60,787 bases of DNA from Deltaproteobacteria bacterium (lineage in GTDB: Bacteria > Desulfobacterota > Desulfobacteria > Desulfobacterales > Desulfosalsimonadaceae), in assembly GCA_013151835.1 (NCBI GenBank), contig JAADHK010000127.1, forward strand, positions 1-60,787. The letters are read 5' to 3'. Below are positions 53,923-60,787 of this stretch, one piece after another. How positions within the stretch are numbered: the stretch's first letter is position 1; the number at the start of each line of letters is the position of its first letter. Made by a program: the position numbers and the translations under genes. The notes under the pieces were generated by a model that worked only from the letters and a program-made list of their open reading frames with translations, made no database searches and was not told the origin of the DNA.

Positions 53923-54579
53923 GTGAAATACTACCCCATCATGCTCGACATACGGGAAAAAGACTGCCTGGTCGTAGGCGGCGGTAACGTGGCCTTAAGA
54001 AAGGTGGCCGGCCTTGCGGCCTGCGGCGCCAGGGTCACGGTTGTAAGTGATTCGTTCCTCAGCGAATTTGCTGAACTTGAAGGTAACGACAATATTTTTC
54101 AAATCTGCCGGCCCTATGTTGAATCAGACTTAAACGGCCGGTTTATGGTCATAGGGGCCACAGACAATGAAAACCTTAACCGTGAGATTGCAAAATCCGC
54201 CGGGGAAAAAAGGGTGCTGTGCAATATCGCCGACCTTCCGGACGCTTGCGATTTTATCCTGCCGTCCATTGTCTGCCGCGGCGACCTGATCGTCTCTGTT
54301 TCAACTTCGGGAGCAAGCCCGGCATTTGCCAAAAAATTAAGAAAAGACATTGAAAATATCTGCGGTGAGGAATATGGCATTTTTCTACGGCTCATGCGGC
54401 GGATCAGAAAAAAGGCCCTTGCATCCGAACACGCTCCCGAAGAACATAAAGGCCAGTTTGAAACCCTGATTAAAAGCGGCCTTCCCGAAATGATCCAACA
54501 GGGCGATATAAAAGGTATCGACCGGATGCTTTATGATACTTTCGGCCCGGGATATGAATATGAAAGCCTGATGGAATAG
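53923..54579 (+). CDS. Precorrin-2 dehydrogenase / sirohydrochlorin ferrochelatase (Met8/CysG-N type)
   Basis: This 218-residue enzyme oxidises precorrin-2 to sirohydrochlorin and may insert iron to give siroheme. The NAD-binding motif is CLVVGGGNVALRKVAGL near residue 17, with NIADLPDACDFILPS and STSGASPAFAKKLR. The methyltransferase half of CysG is absent. The start is GTG at 53923, with GGAAG before it. It begins a cluster with ccsA/hemX and hemA. Siroheme serves dissimilatory sulfite reductase and the alternative heme route in sulfate reducers. Confidence 0.9.
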   Translation: MKYYPIMLDIREKDCLVVGGGNVALRKVAGLAACGARVTVVSDSFLSEFAELEGNDNIFQICRPYVESDLNGRFMVIGATDNENLNREIAKSAGEKRVLCNIADLPDACDFILPSIVCRGDLIVSVSTSGASPAFAKKLRKDIENICGEEYGIFLRLMRRIRKKALASEHAPEEHKGQFETLIKSGLPEMIQQGDIKGIDRMLYDTFGPGYEYESLME

Positions 54580-54608
54580 GAATTCAACGCACTGCGGCAG
54601 AGGCGACT

Positions 54609-55436
54609 ATGACAACAAATACACTATTAATCCCGGCCCTGATGCTTTACCTGGCCGGTTCGGCAGGCTATGTTTTATTCTTCTTAGTGCAAAAGGAATC
54701 CTGGTACAGAGCCGGTTTCATATCCGTGCTGGCCGGTTTTTTGTTTCACACCTGCGCCATAGGGTATAAATATGCACACGGCGGCAGGCTCCCTGTTGCA
54801 AATCTTCATGAAACGATTCTCTTTGCGGCCTGGATTCTTGCCGGTTTCTTTATCCTTATCCGTTACCGGGGCAGGGTAAAAATACTCGGCGTTTTTGCGG
54901 TACCCCTCGTAGCCCTGATGACAGGGGCCGCCATCCTTTTACCCGATACCATAGTAAACCTTAAAACCCCGTTTAACAGTATCTGGTTATTTATTCACAT
55001 AATACTGATCTTCACGGGTGAGGCGGCTCTGGCCCTGGCCTGCGGCACCGCGATTCTATATCTCATCCAGGAACGCGCCATCAAGACAAAGAGCAACCGT
55101 TTCTTTTTTAAAAGACTCCCCTCTCTTGAAATGCTGGACAGCACGGGTTACGCATTTATCGTCGGCGGGTTTACCGCGCTCACCATAGGCCTGATCAGTG
55201 GTTTCGTATATGCCCGCCAGGCATGGGGTCATTTCTGGTCATGGGATCCAAAGGAGGTCTGGTCGGGGATATCCTGGCTGATTTACGCAGCTCTCCTGCA
55301 TGAACGTATTGTTGCCGGGTGGCGGGGAAGAAGGGCCGCCATTTTAGCAATTGCGGGATTTATTATCCTGGTTTTCACATTTCTGGGCGTAAGCCTCTTT
55401 CTCGGAGGGCATCACTATGAATTCACGAGGTGGTAA
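54609..55436 (+). CDS. CcsA/HemX-type cytochrome assembly membrane protein
   Basis: This 275-residue protein has about eight membrane helices. The heme-handling WWD-like motif reads WGHFWSWDPKEVWSGISWLIYA and conserved His residues precede and follow it (GGRLPVANLHETI, LLHERIVAGWRG). In this position, just before hemA, HemX-type proteins are common. Whether it acts on cytochrome c or on HemA levels is not decided. It overlaps the hemA longer frame. Confidence 0.88.
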   Translation: MTTNTLLIPALMLYLAGSAGYVLFFLVQKESWYRAGFISVLAGFLFHTCAIGYKYAHGGRLPVANLHETILFAAWILAGFFILIRYRGRVKILGVFAVPLVALMTGAAILLPDTIVNLKTPFNSIWLFIHIILIFTGEAALALACGTAILYLIQERAIKTKSNRFFFKRLPSLEMLDSTGYAFIVGGFTALTIGLISGFVYARQAWGHFWSWDPKEVWSGISWLIYAALLHERIVAGWRGRRAAILAIAGFIILVFTFLGVSLFLGGHHYEFTRW

Positions 55437-55437
55437 C

Positions 55438-56739
55438 ATGCCCTCCGGGCCGAACCGGGAAAAAGCCCGTATCGTTATTGCCGGAATAAATCACAACACG
55501 GCCCCACTTGAATTGCGCGAGAAACTGTCTTTTTCGAACGGGGAAACCGTTGAGGCTATCCTTGAACTGAAATCCATGGTCGAAATCAGGGAGGTTATAA
55601 TAATCTCCACGTGCAACCGGATGGAAGTGATGATGACAGCCGATGACCCCGACAAGGCGGTTGCCCGATTCAAGGCATATCTTTCATCCACCCGGTCCAT
55701 GCCGCCTGCCGACTTTGAGGGCGCGTTATATATCCATAAAGATGACGAGGCCGTATCTCATATATTCAAGGTGGCCGCAAGTCTCGACTCCATGATCGTC
55801 GGAGAACCGCAGATCCTCGGCCAGCTCAAGCAGGCGTATCAATCCGCCGTTGGTGCAAAGGGCACCGGCGTCATACTGAATCGTGTTATGCACAAGGCAT
55901 TTTTCACGGCAAAGTGCATCCGGAGCGAGACGGGTATCGGCAGCAGGGCCGTATCCATAAGTTACGCGGCAGTCGAGCTTGCCAAAAAAATCTTCGGGCG
56001 GCTAAACGAAAAGACCATTTTACTCATAGGAGCAGGAGAAATGGCCGAGCTTGCCGTGGCTCACCTGATTCACAACCACGCGGACGGCCGCCGGTACATT
56101 GCAAACAGGACGTTTGCCACTGGCGAAGCACTTGCCAGGAGATTTAACGGCCAGGCCATACGGTTTGAAGAAATAGAAGATACGCTTGTTTCCGCCGACA
56201 TAATAATAAGTTCCACCGGAGCGCCCGGGTTTATCATCAACGCCAAGAAGATCAAGCCGGTAATGCGGGCCAGGAGAAACCGACCCCTGTTTTTCATCGA
56301 TATTGCCGTCCCGAGGGACATTGATCCCGGCATAAACCGCATAGATAACGCGTATGTTTATGATATAGACGATTTAAACGGTGTGATCGATGAAAACATG
56401 GACGCACGGCACAAGGAATCCATCAAGGCGGAAAGGATAATCGACCAGGCGGTTATCCGGTTCAGGCAATGGTACGACGGCCTGGATATCGTTCCCACGG
56501 TAAAGGCGCTTCATGATCGGCTTTCTTTCATTGCGGATGCTGAAATTAAACGTACACTTCCCGGGCTTGACAAATTTTCCGAAACCGACGCCCTCGCCCT
56601 TAAGCGGATGACGGAAGCCATGATTAAAAAATTTCTCCACCACCCCACCCTTTTTCTAAAAAACACCGGCTCTCACACCGACAAGGCCCTTTATCTCGAT
56701 ATAACCCGCCGTCTTTTTCATCTCGAACCGGATGAGTAA
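55438..56739 (+). CDS. hemA: Glutamyl-tRNA reductase HemA
   Basis: This 433-residue enzyme reduces glutamyl-tRNA to glutamate-1-semialdehyde, the first tetrapyrrole step. The motifs are IVIAGINHNTAPLELREKLSF, the catalytic Cys in IISTCNRMEV, EPQILGQLKQAY and the NADPH motif LIGAGEMAELA. I chose the ATG at 55438, preceded by GAGGTGG; a start at 55417 lies inside the upstream gene. hemC/hemB are not in the window. Confidence 0.95.
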   Translation: MPSGPNREKARIVIAGINHNTAPLELREKLSFSNGETVEAILELKSMVEIREVIIISTCNRMEVMMTADDPDKAVARFKAYLSSTRSMPPADFEGALYIHKDDEAVSHIFKVAASLDSMIVGEPQILGQLKQAYQSAVGAKGTGVILNRVMHKAFFTAKCIRSETGIGSRAVSISYAAVELAKKIFGRLNEKTILLIGAGEMAELAVAHLIHNHADGRRYIANRTFATGEALARRFNGQAIRFEEIEDTLVSADIIISSTGAPGFIINAKKIKPVMRARRNRPLFFIDIAVPRDIDPGINRIDNAYVYDIDDLNGVIDENMDARHKESIKAERIIDQAVIRFRQWYDGLDIVPTVKALHDRLSFIADAEIKRTLPGLDKFSETDALALKRMTEAMIKKFLHHPTLFLKNTGSHTDKALYLDITRRLFHLEPDE

Positions 56740-57139
56740 CAACAGGCTTTAAAATCATCCTGGTTGTCGGGGGAAACAAGAAAAAATCCATTTGCCGTTT
56801 CCCGTCTTCCGCAGCAAAGAAACCAGATGTCAATCGCTTGCCGATAGCAAGCAGTAAAAGAGTTGTCTTTAGATGACTGGACAATGTTTCAATACGACCA
56901 TTTATAAAAAAAGATCATTATGATTTTACTGGTAATATGTCCACGCCCCTGTCCTATAGCCATCCCCCGAATATAAAGACGCCTCAGATGATACAGGGCC
57001 TGTTCAACGAATAATTTATATTCTATACAAAATATATATATCTTTTGCATAGAATATAAATTTCAAACAAATATCAAAGCATTGGCTTGTTAACTAAATG
57101 TTTTGATGCAAAAAATGCCTTTACCGAGCTTCTTAAGCC

Positions 57140-57167
57140 TTGACATATATATTGAATGCAATATAAA
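57140..57167 (+). promoter_or_regulatory. Sigma70-like promoter and repeated motif upstream of ectABC
   Basis: TTGACA (57140-57145), a 16-bp spacer and TATAAA (57162-57167). A repeated motif TTGRATGCAAWATA overlaps it at 57152-57165 and recurs at 57194-57207; a looser copy is at 57102. An A/T-rich inverted repeat (ATTTATATTCTAT, ATAGAATATAAAT) lies near 57014-57062. The remaining 56740-57100 is non-coding with no recognised feature. Confidence 0.55.
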
Positions 57168-57320
57168 AATCACTATTAAAAAAATAAATTTAATTGGATG
57201 CAAAATAATATAAATGAACAGCCAATTGTTTTTTGATGATTTCGTAAAAAGCCGGGATTCGGGTTCTTGAAAGCGGCGACAGGGAAAACCTAAATAAAAA
57301 AAAGAAAGATGTTAAATAAG

Positions 57321-57482
57321 TGATGATCTCGTAAAAAGTCAGGCAACCCGGTAAAGATGGCTAAGTAGAAAGTTCCATATACAAGGCGTAGTGGTGTCGC
57401 GAAAGCGGAGGCATACATATAGTATTCCGAGCATTTCGCGACCCGCTACAACGCAGTAGATGGGACTTTTTACGACGCCATC
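57321..57482. mobile_element. Palindromic element copy J (long form) in the ectABC leader
   Basis: This 162-bp element is nearly identical to copy F in reverse orientation. Ends are TGATGATCTCGTAAAAAGTC and GACTTTTTACGACGCCATC. The flanking direct repeat is AATAAG (57315-57320 and 57483-57488; identity extends to AATAAGT). The arms GTCGCGAAA (57396-57404) and TTTCGCGAC (57434-57442) pair. It lies between the likely ect promoter and the ectA start. Confidence 0.85.
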
Positions 57483-57525
57483 AATAAGTAAAGTATAGAT
57501 TTTTCAGTTGCATACTTGCAAGAAA

Positions 57526-58059
57526 ATGAAAAGCAGGGGAGAAAGTTTTGAGAGCAAAAAACAGCCGCAAAAAAACGGCGTTGTTTTTCGAACCCCAAAA
57601 ATACCAGATGGCAAATATTTTTGGGAAATCGCTAAGACATCCAAAGTATTGGATGTCAACTCACTATACCACTATCTGATTATCTGCCGCCATTTTGGCA
57701 AAACATGCATCGCCGCTGAAAAGCAAGGGCATGTTATCGGATTTGTCACAGCCTATATCCCACCGGGCTCACCGGATTCATTATTTGTCTGGCAGGTGGC
57801 AGTTGATGAAAAGGAACGCGGTCAGGGCGTCGGCCTCAAAATGCTGACAAATGCGTTTAACAACTTGAAAGAATTAAATATTAAAAATATGGATACAACT
57901 ATCACGCCTTCTAATCAAGCATCAATTAACCTTTTTACCGCAGTGGCCAGAGAGTTGAACCTACCTTTTGAATTTGAGAAAGAATTCTTTTCAGCGACAA
58001 CTTTTGGACAAAATAACCATGAACCGGAAATACTCTTTCATATCGGATCGGGTTTTTAA
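57526..58059 (+). CDS. ectA: L-2,4-diaminobutyrate acetyltransferase EctA
   Basis: This 177-residue GNAT enzyme acetylates diaminobutyrate in ectoine synthesis. The acetyl-CoA motif is QVAVDEKERGQGVGLKML and the C-terminal ATTFG is typical of EctA. RTPKIPDGKYFWEIAK and SLYHYLIICRHFG match the family N-terminus. I start it at the ATG at 57526; a TTG at 57508 is in frame. It begins ectABC. Confidence 0.9.
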   Translation: MKSRGESFESKKQPQKNGVVFRTPKIPDGKYFWEIAKTSKVLDVNSLYHYLIICRHFGKTCIAAEKQGHVIGFVTAYIPPGSPDSLFVWQVAVDEKERGQGVGLKMLTNAFNNLKELNIKNMDTTITPSNQASINLFTAVARELNLPFEFEKEFFSATTFGQNNHEPEILFHIGSGF

Positions 58060-58089
58060 TGAATTTGTATAATTAAAGAAAGGAGTTAC

Positions 58090-59364
58090 ATGAGAATTTT
58101 TGAACAGATTGAATCACGCGTCAGGGGGTACGTCAGATCTTTTCCGGTAATATTTGAATCATCTGAAGGGTCGCTTATGATTGATGAATCCGGAAGACAA
58201 TACATCGATTTTTTTGCCGGAGCCGGCACGCTCAATTACGGCCATAACAATGAACGCATCAACAATGCGTTGATTGAATATATCAAGAATAAGGGTCCGT
58301 TTCACACTCTGGATATGGCTACCACGGCTAAAAAGAAGTTTTTGACAAAACTTAATGACACTATTTTGCAGCCGCGAAACCTTGATTACAAGGTTCAGTT
58401 TACCGGCCCCACGGGTACCAATACGGTGGAAACAGCAATAAAACTGGCTCGGATGATCAAGGGGCGGTCAAACATTGTTTCGTTTACCAATGGATATCAT
58501 GGCCTGACCATGGGGTCCCTTTCCATTACCGGAAATACCTTTTATCGTGATGAGGCATATATCAGCCGGTCAAATGTCAGCTTTATGCCATATGACAGTT
58601 ATCTGGGCCCTGATGTCAGCACCATGGATTATTTCCGGAAACTGCTGGCTGATAACAGCAGCGGCCTTGATTTACCGGCTGCTGTGATTGTCGAGACTAT
58701 CCAGGCGGAGGGCGGAGTTAACATTGCCAGCTCGGAATGGCTCAGGGAGCTGGCTGTGGTGTGCTATGAGTTTGATATCCTGCTTATTGTTGATGATATT
58801 CAGGTGGGCAATGGACGCGCTGGCGATTTTTTCAGTTTTGAGGAATCAGGTATTAAGCCCGATATGGTGACCCTGTCCAAGGCCATCGGCGGCGGTCTGC
58901 CCATGGCGCTGCTTCTTTTTCGTCAGGACCTGGACCAGTGGAAACCGGGAGAGCATACCGGAACATTCCGGGGCAACAATCTGGCATTTGTGGCGGCCTG
59001 CGAATGTCTTCAATACTGGGATAATATGGATCTGGGTAATGCGATCAAACATAAATTCAAGATAATGAAAAAAGGAATTGAGGCGATTGTTAAAAAATTT
59101 CCTGAACTCAATGCGGCAGTTCGGGGTCGCGGCATGATCTTCGGTCTTGAAATTCCGGAAAGGGGATTTTGTTCACAGATTTCTGAACGATGTTTTGAAA
59201 ATGGTCTGATCATTGAGCTTGCCGGTGCGGATGACCAAGTGCTTAAGTTTCTGCCGCCGCTGGTCATTGATGAAGAAACCCTTTTAAAGGGCATTGCCAT
59301 TGTCGAGCAATCCATTGGCGAACTTGTTGAAGAAAAAAAGGGGAAACTCACAGGAGAAATGTAA
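58090..59364 (+). CDS. ectB: Diaminobutyrate--2-oxoglutarate aminotransferase EctB
   Basis: This 424-residue PLP enzyme makes diaminobutyrate from aspartate semialdehyde. The N-terminus MRIFEQIESRVRGYVRSFP is characteristic of EctB. FFAGAGTLNYGHNN, GPTGTNTVETAIKLAR, IVDDIQVGNGRAGDFF and the PLP lysine in TLSKAIGGGLPMALLL are present. GGAG precedes the ATG. Its stop overlaps the ectC start. Confidence 0.95.
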   Translation: MRIFEQIESRVRGYVRSFPVIFESSEGSLMIDESGRQYIDFFAGAGTLNYGHNNERINNALIEYIKNKGPFHTLDMATTAKKKFLTKLNDTILQPRNLDYKVQFTGPTGTNTVETAIKLARMIKGRSNIVSFTNGYHGLTMGSLSITGNTFYRDEAYISRSNVSFMPYDSYLGPDVSTMDYFRKLLADNSSGLDLPAAVIVETIQAEGGVNIASSEWLRELAVVCYEFDILLIVDDIQVGNGRAGDFFSFEESGIKPDMVTLSKAIGGGLPMALLLFRQDLDQWKPGEHTGTFRGNNLAFVAACECLQYWDNMDLGNAIKHKFKIMKKGIEAIVKKFPELNAAVRGRGMIFGLEIPERGFCSQISERCFENGLIIELAGADDQVLKFLPPLVIDEETLLKGIAIVEQSIGELVEEKKGKLTGEM

Positions 59365-59753
59365 TGTTAGTCAGGACGCTGGAAGAGATTATCGGATCAG
59401 AAAATGATATTGCCGCAGAAACCGGAACATGGGCAAGTCGGCGTATGCTTTTGAAGAAAGACGGCATGGGGTTCTCATTTCATGACACCACTATATTTGC
59501 CGGTACTACAACTCTCATCTGGTATAAAAATCACCTGGAGGCGGTTTATTGCGTGGCTGGTGAAGGTGAGTTGCAACTTATTGAAACCGGAGAGATTTTT
59601 AAAATTAAGGACGGTACCATGTATGCTTTAAACAAGCATGAGAAACATTATTTGCGGGCTTTTTCGGATATGCGGATGATCTGCGTGTTTAATCCACCGT
59701 TGACAGGCAAAGAGGTCCATGACAAGGAGGGAGTTTACCCGTTGGTAGAATGA
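59364..59753 (+). CDS. ectC: Ectoine synthase EctC
   Basis: This 129-residue cupin cyclises N-acetyl-diaminobutyrate to ectoine. The motifs MLVRTLEEIIGSENDI, WASRRMLLKKDGMGFSFHDT, EAVYCVAGEGELQ and KHEKHYLRAF match EctC. No ectD hydroxylase or ask aspartokinase follows. Confidence 0.95.
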   Translation: MLVRTLEEIIGSENDIAAETGTWASRRMLLKKDGMGFSFHDTTIFAGTTTLIWYKNHLEAVYCVAGEGELQLIETGEIFKIKDGTMYALNKHEKHYLRAFSDMRMICVFNPPLTGKEVHDKEGVYPLVE

Positions 59754-59863
59754 TCCGAATTTTCAATTTTACCGCACCTGAGGTGTCAACTGACATACCA
59801 CACAGATGACTATAAAATACTCACAATGGAGATTGTTGCCGGACGAAAAAAGGATACGCATAA

Positions 59864-60394
59864 ATGAACAACAAGAGTAAGGAGCAACCTTTATCAAAAG
59901 AGGTTTTAATTGCGCTTCGACGGATTATGCGGGCCATTGACCTGCATTCCAAGTCGCTCGTTAAAAAATATGGCATAACCGGACCTCAGCTTGTTATCCT
60001 GCAAGAGCTGTCAGGACACAAGGAAATTTCTGTCGGAGAATTAGCCAAAACAGTTAGCCTGGGGCAGGCAACGGTAACGGGCGTTTTGAATCGTCTTGAA
60101 AAAAGAGGGTATATTGCCAGAAGGCGTAGTGAAAAAGACAAACGACGTGTTTTTGTCAGAGCCACCGAAACGTGTCAAAAATTACTCGATGAAGCGCCTT
60201 CCCCTCTTCAGGAAACATTTTTAAATCAATTTGAGAGGCTGCAAAATTGGGAACAGCATATGGCCTTAAGCGCTCTTCAGCGAATGGTTGTAATGATGGA
60301 TGCTAAAGCAATAGACGCGGCTCCCATACTTGCAACAGGCCCGGTGAATTTTTCTACTGGCGAATCGCGAGATTACGGCCCGCAATCAAATTAA
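59864..60394 (+). CDS. ectR: MarR-family regulator, EctR-like
   Basis: This 176-residue winged-helix protein has ALRRIMRAIDLHSKSLVKKY, the helix-turn-helix SVGELAKTVSLGQATVTGVL and the wing RRRSEKDKRRVFV. The start and position match EctR1-type repressors of ectoine operons, although those are usually upstream of ectA. A CTGACA-17-TAAAAT promoter lies in the 110-bp gap. Control of ectABC is inferred from position. Confidence 0.8.
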   Translation: MNNKSKEQPLSKEVLIALRRIMRAIDLHSKSLVKKYGITGPQLVILQELSGHKEISVGELAKTVSLGQATVTGVLNRLEKRGYIARRRSEKDKRRVFVRATETCQKLLDEAPSPLQETFLNQFERLQNWEQHMALSALQRMVVMMDAKAIDAAPILATGPVNFSTGESRDYGPQSN

Positions 60395-60463
60395 GTGTGT
60401 ATCCGGCATCAAACAACAGGCTCATATATCCACGCATATCTCCGGCGCCATTGGGCCATGAGA

Positions 60464-60703
60464 TCAATGCAAAAAGTTCTTGATAAAATAATTTCTGACC
60501 CCGCTGTCAGAAAAATAGATTTTGGGCATTTTGACCAGTTCCTTATTCCGGTTGCTAAACCACGGGGGGTGTACGGAAACAAGGAACGTCTCCTTTAAAA
60601 TTTCAATGTAATTCTTTACTGTTTTTTCATCAACTCCGGATACCTGAGCCATTTCACGGTATTTGACTTCCTGCCCGTTATTAACAGCGATGTGCCGGAT
60701 TAA
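60464..60703 (-). pseudogene. Fragment of an AAA ATPase with a DUF4143-type C-terminus
   Basis: About 80 codons match the middle of DUF4143-type ATPases: YREMAQVSGVDEKTVKNYIE, LKETFLV and KIYFSDSGVRNYFIKNF. The frame ends in a stop after FLH. Upstream, beyond a G-rich run (60705-60716), it meets a TAG at 60722 with no N-terminal ATPase domain. It is a remnant, probably left by rearrangement. The last 80 bp of the window show no clear gene. Confidence 0.6.
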
Positions 60704-60787
60704 TGGGGTGGGGGGGCAAGTCTACTCTTGACTTATTTAAATTTTAACAAGAGACAAGAACAGACTCAACCTCCAAATTCAACTCAT

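Overview
The window looks like chromosomal DNA from an anaerobic, sulfate-reducer-like deltaproteobacterium (Desulfobacterota, Desulfobacterales-like). This is an inference from gene content: the class III anaerobic ribonucleotide reductase NrdDG, a precorrin-2 dehydrogenase next to hemA (the siroheme branch), the DapL/LysA lysine route, ATP-dependent PEP carboxykinase, several acyl-CoA enzymes, type IV pilus genes, and a very high density of small palindromic intergenic elements. An ectoine operon suggests a saline habitat. No rRNA, tRNA, CRISPR array or complete transposase gene was seen.

Layout. 0-5.3 kb: type IV pilus assembly operon pilMNOPQ (minus; pilQ runs off the left edge) and an HD-GYP response regulator. 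5.5-14 kb: lysA, pckA, a long CoA-transferase/hydrolase, an Fe-S oxidoreductase subunit and an acyl-CoA synthetase. 14-23.4 kb: grpE-dnaK, a long SRP RNA with its own promoter and terminator, then tilS-ftsH-folP-ybbR-coaX. 23.6-27.1 kb: zinc-ribbon/receiver protein, two PilT-family ATPases, YggT. 27.6-33.5 kb: proC, ccdA-like, thioredoxin-like, Nudix, and nrdD-nrdG with paired NrdR boxes. 33.8-44.2 kb: small genes, a perfect parS site, then the origin-type operon rpmH-rnpA-yidD-yidC-jag-mnmE, preceded by rng and a radical SAM gene. 44.2-49.6 kb: enoyl-CoA hydratase, dapL and the p-aminobenzoate genes pabA and pabB-pabC (fused). 49.9-56.7 kb: OmpA-type lipoprotein, vapBC, a frameshifted DHH phosphoesterase, an MBL hydrolase, then precorrin-2 dehydrogenase-ccsA/hemX-hemA. 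57.1-60.4 kb: ectABC with a MarR-type regulator, followed by a truncated ATPase fragment.

The most unusual content is a family of 94-195 bp imperfect palindromes (at least ten copies plus solo ends in 61 kb) with termini TGAYGG...CCRTC. Four long copies are flanked by 5-9 bp direct repeats that look like target-site duplications. The inner hairpin arms differ in sequence between copies yet remain complementary within each copy. One copy has inserted in frame into the 5' end of pabA, another lies in the ectABC leader, and others supply stop codons to neighbouring genes. A second palindromic family is nested in one copy.
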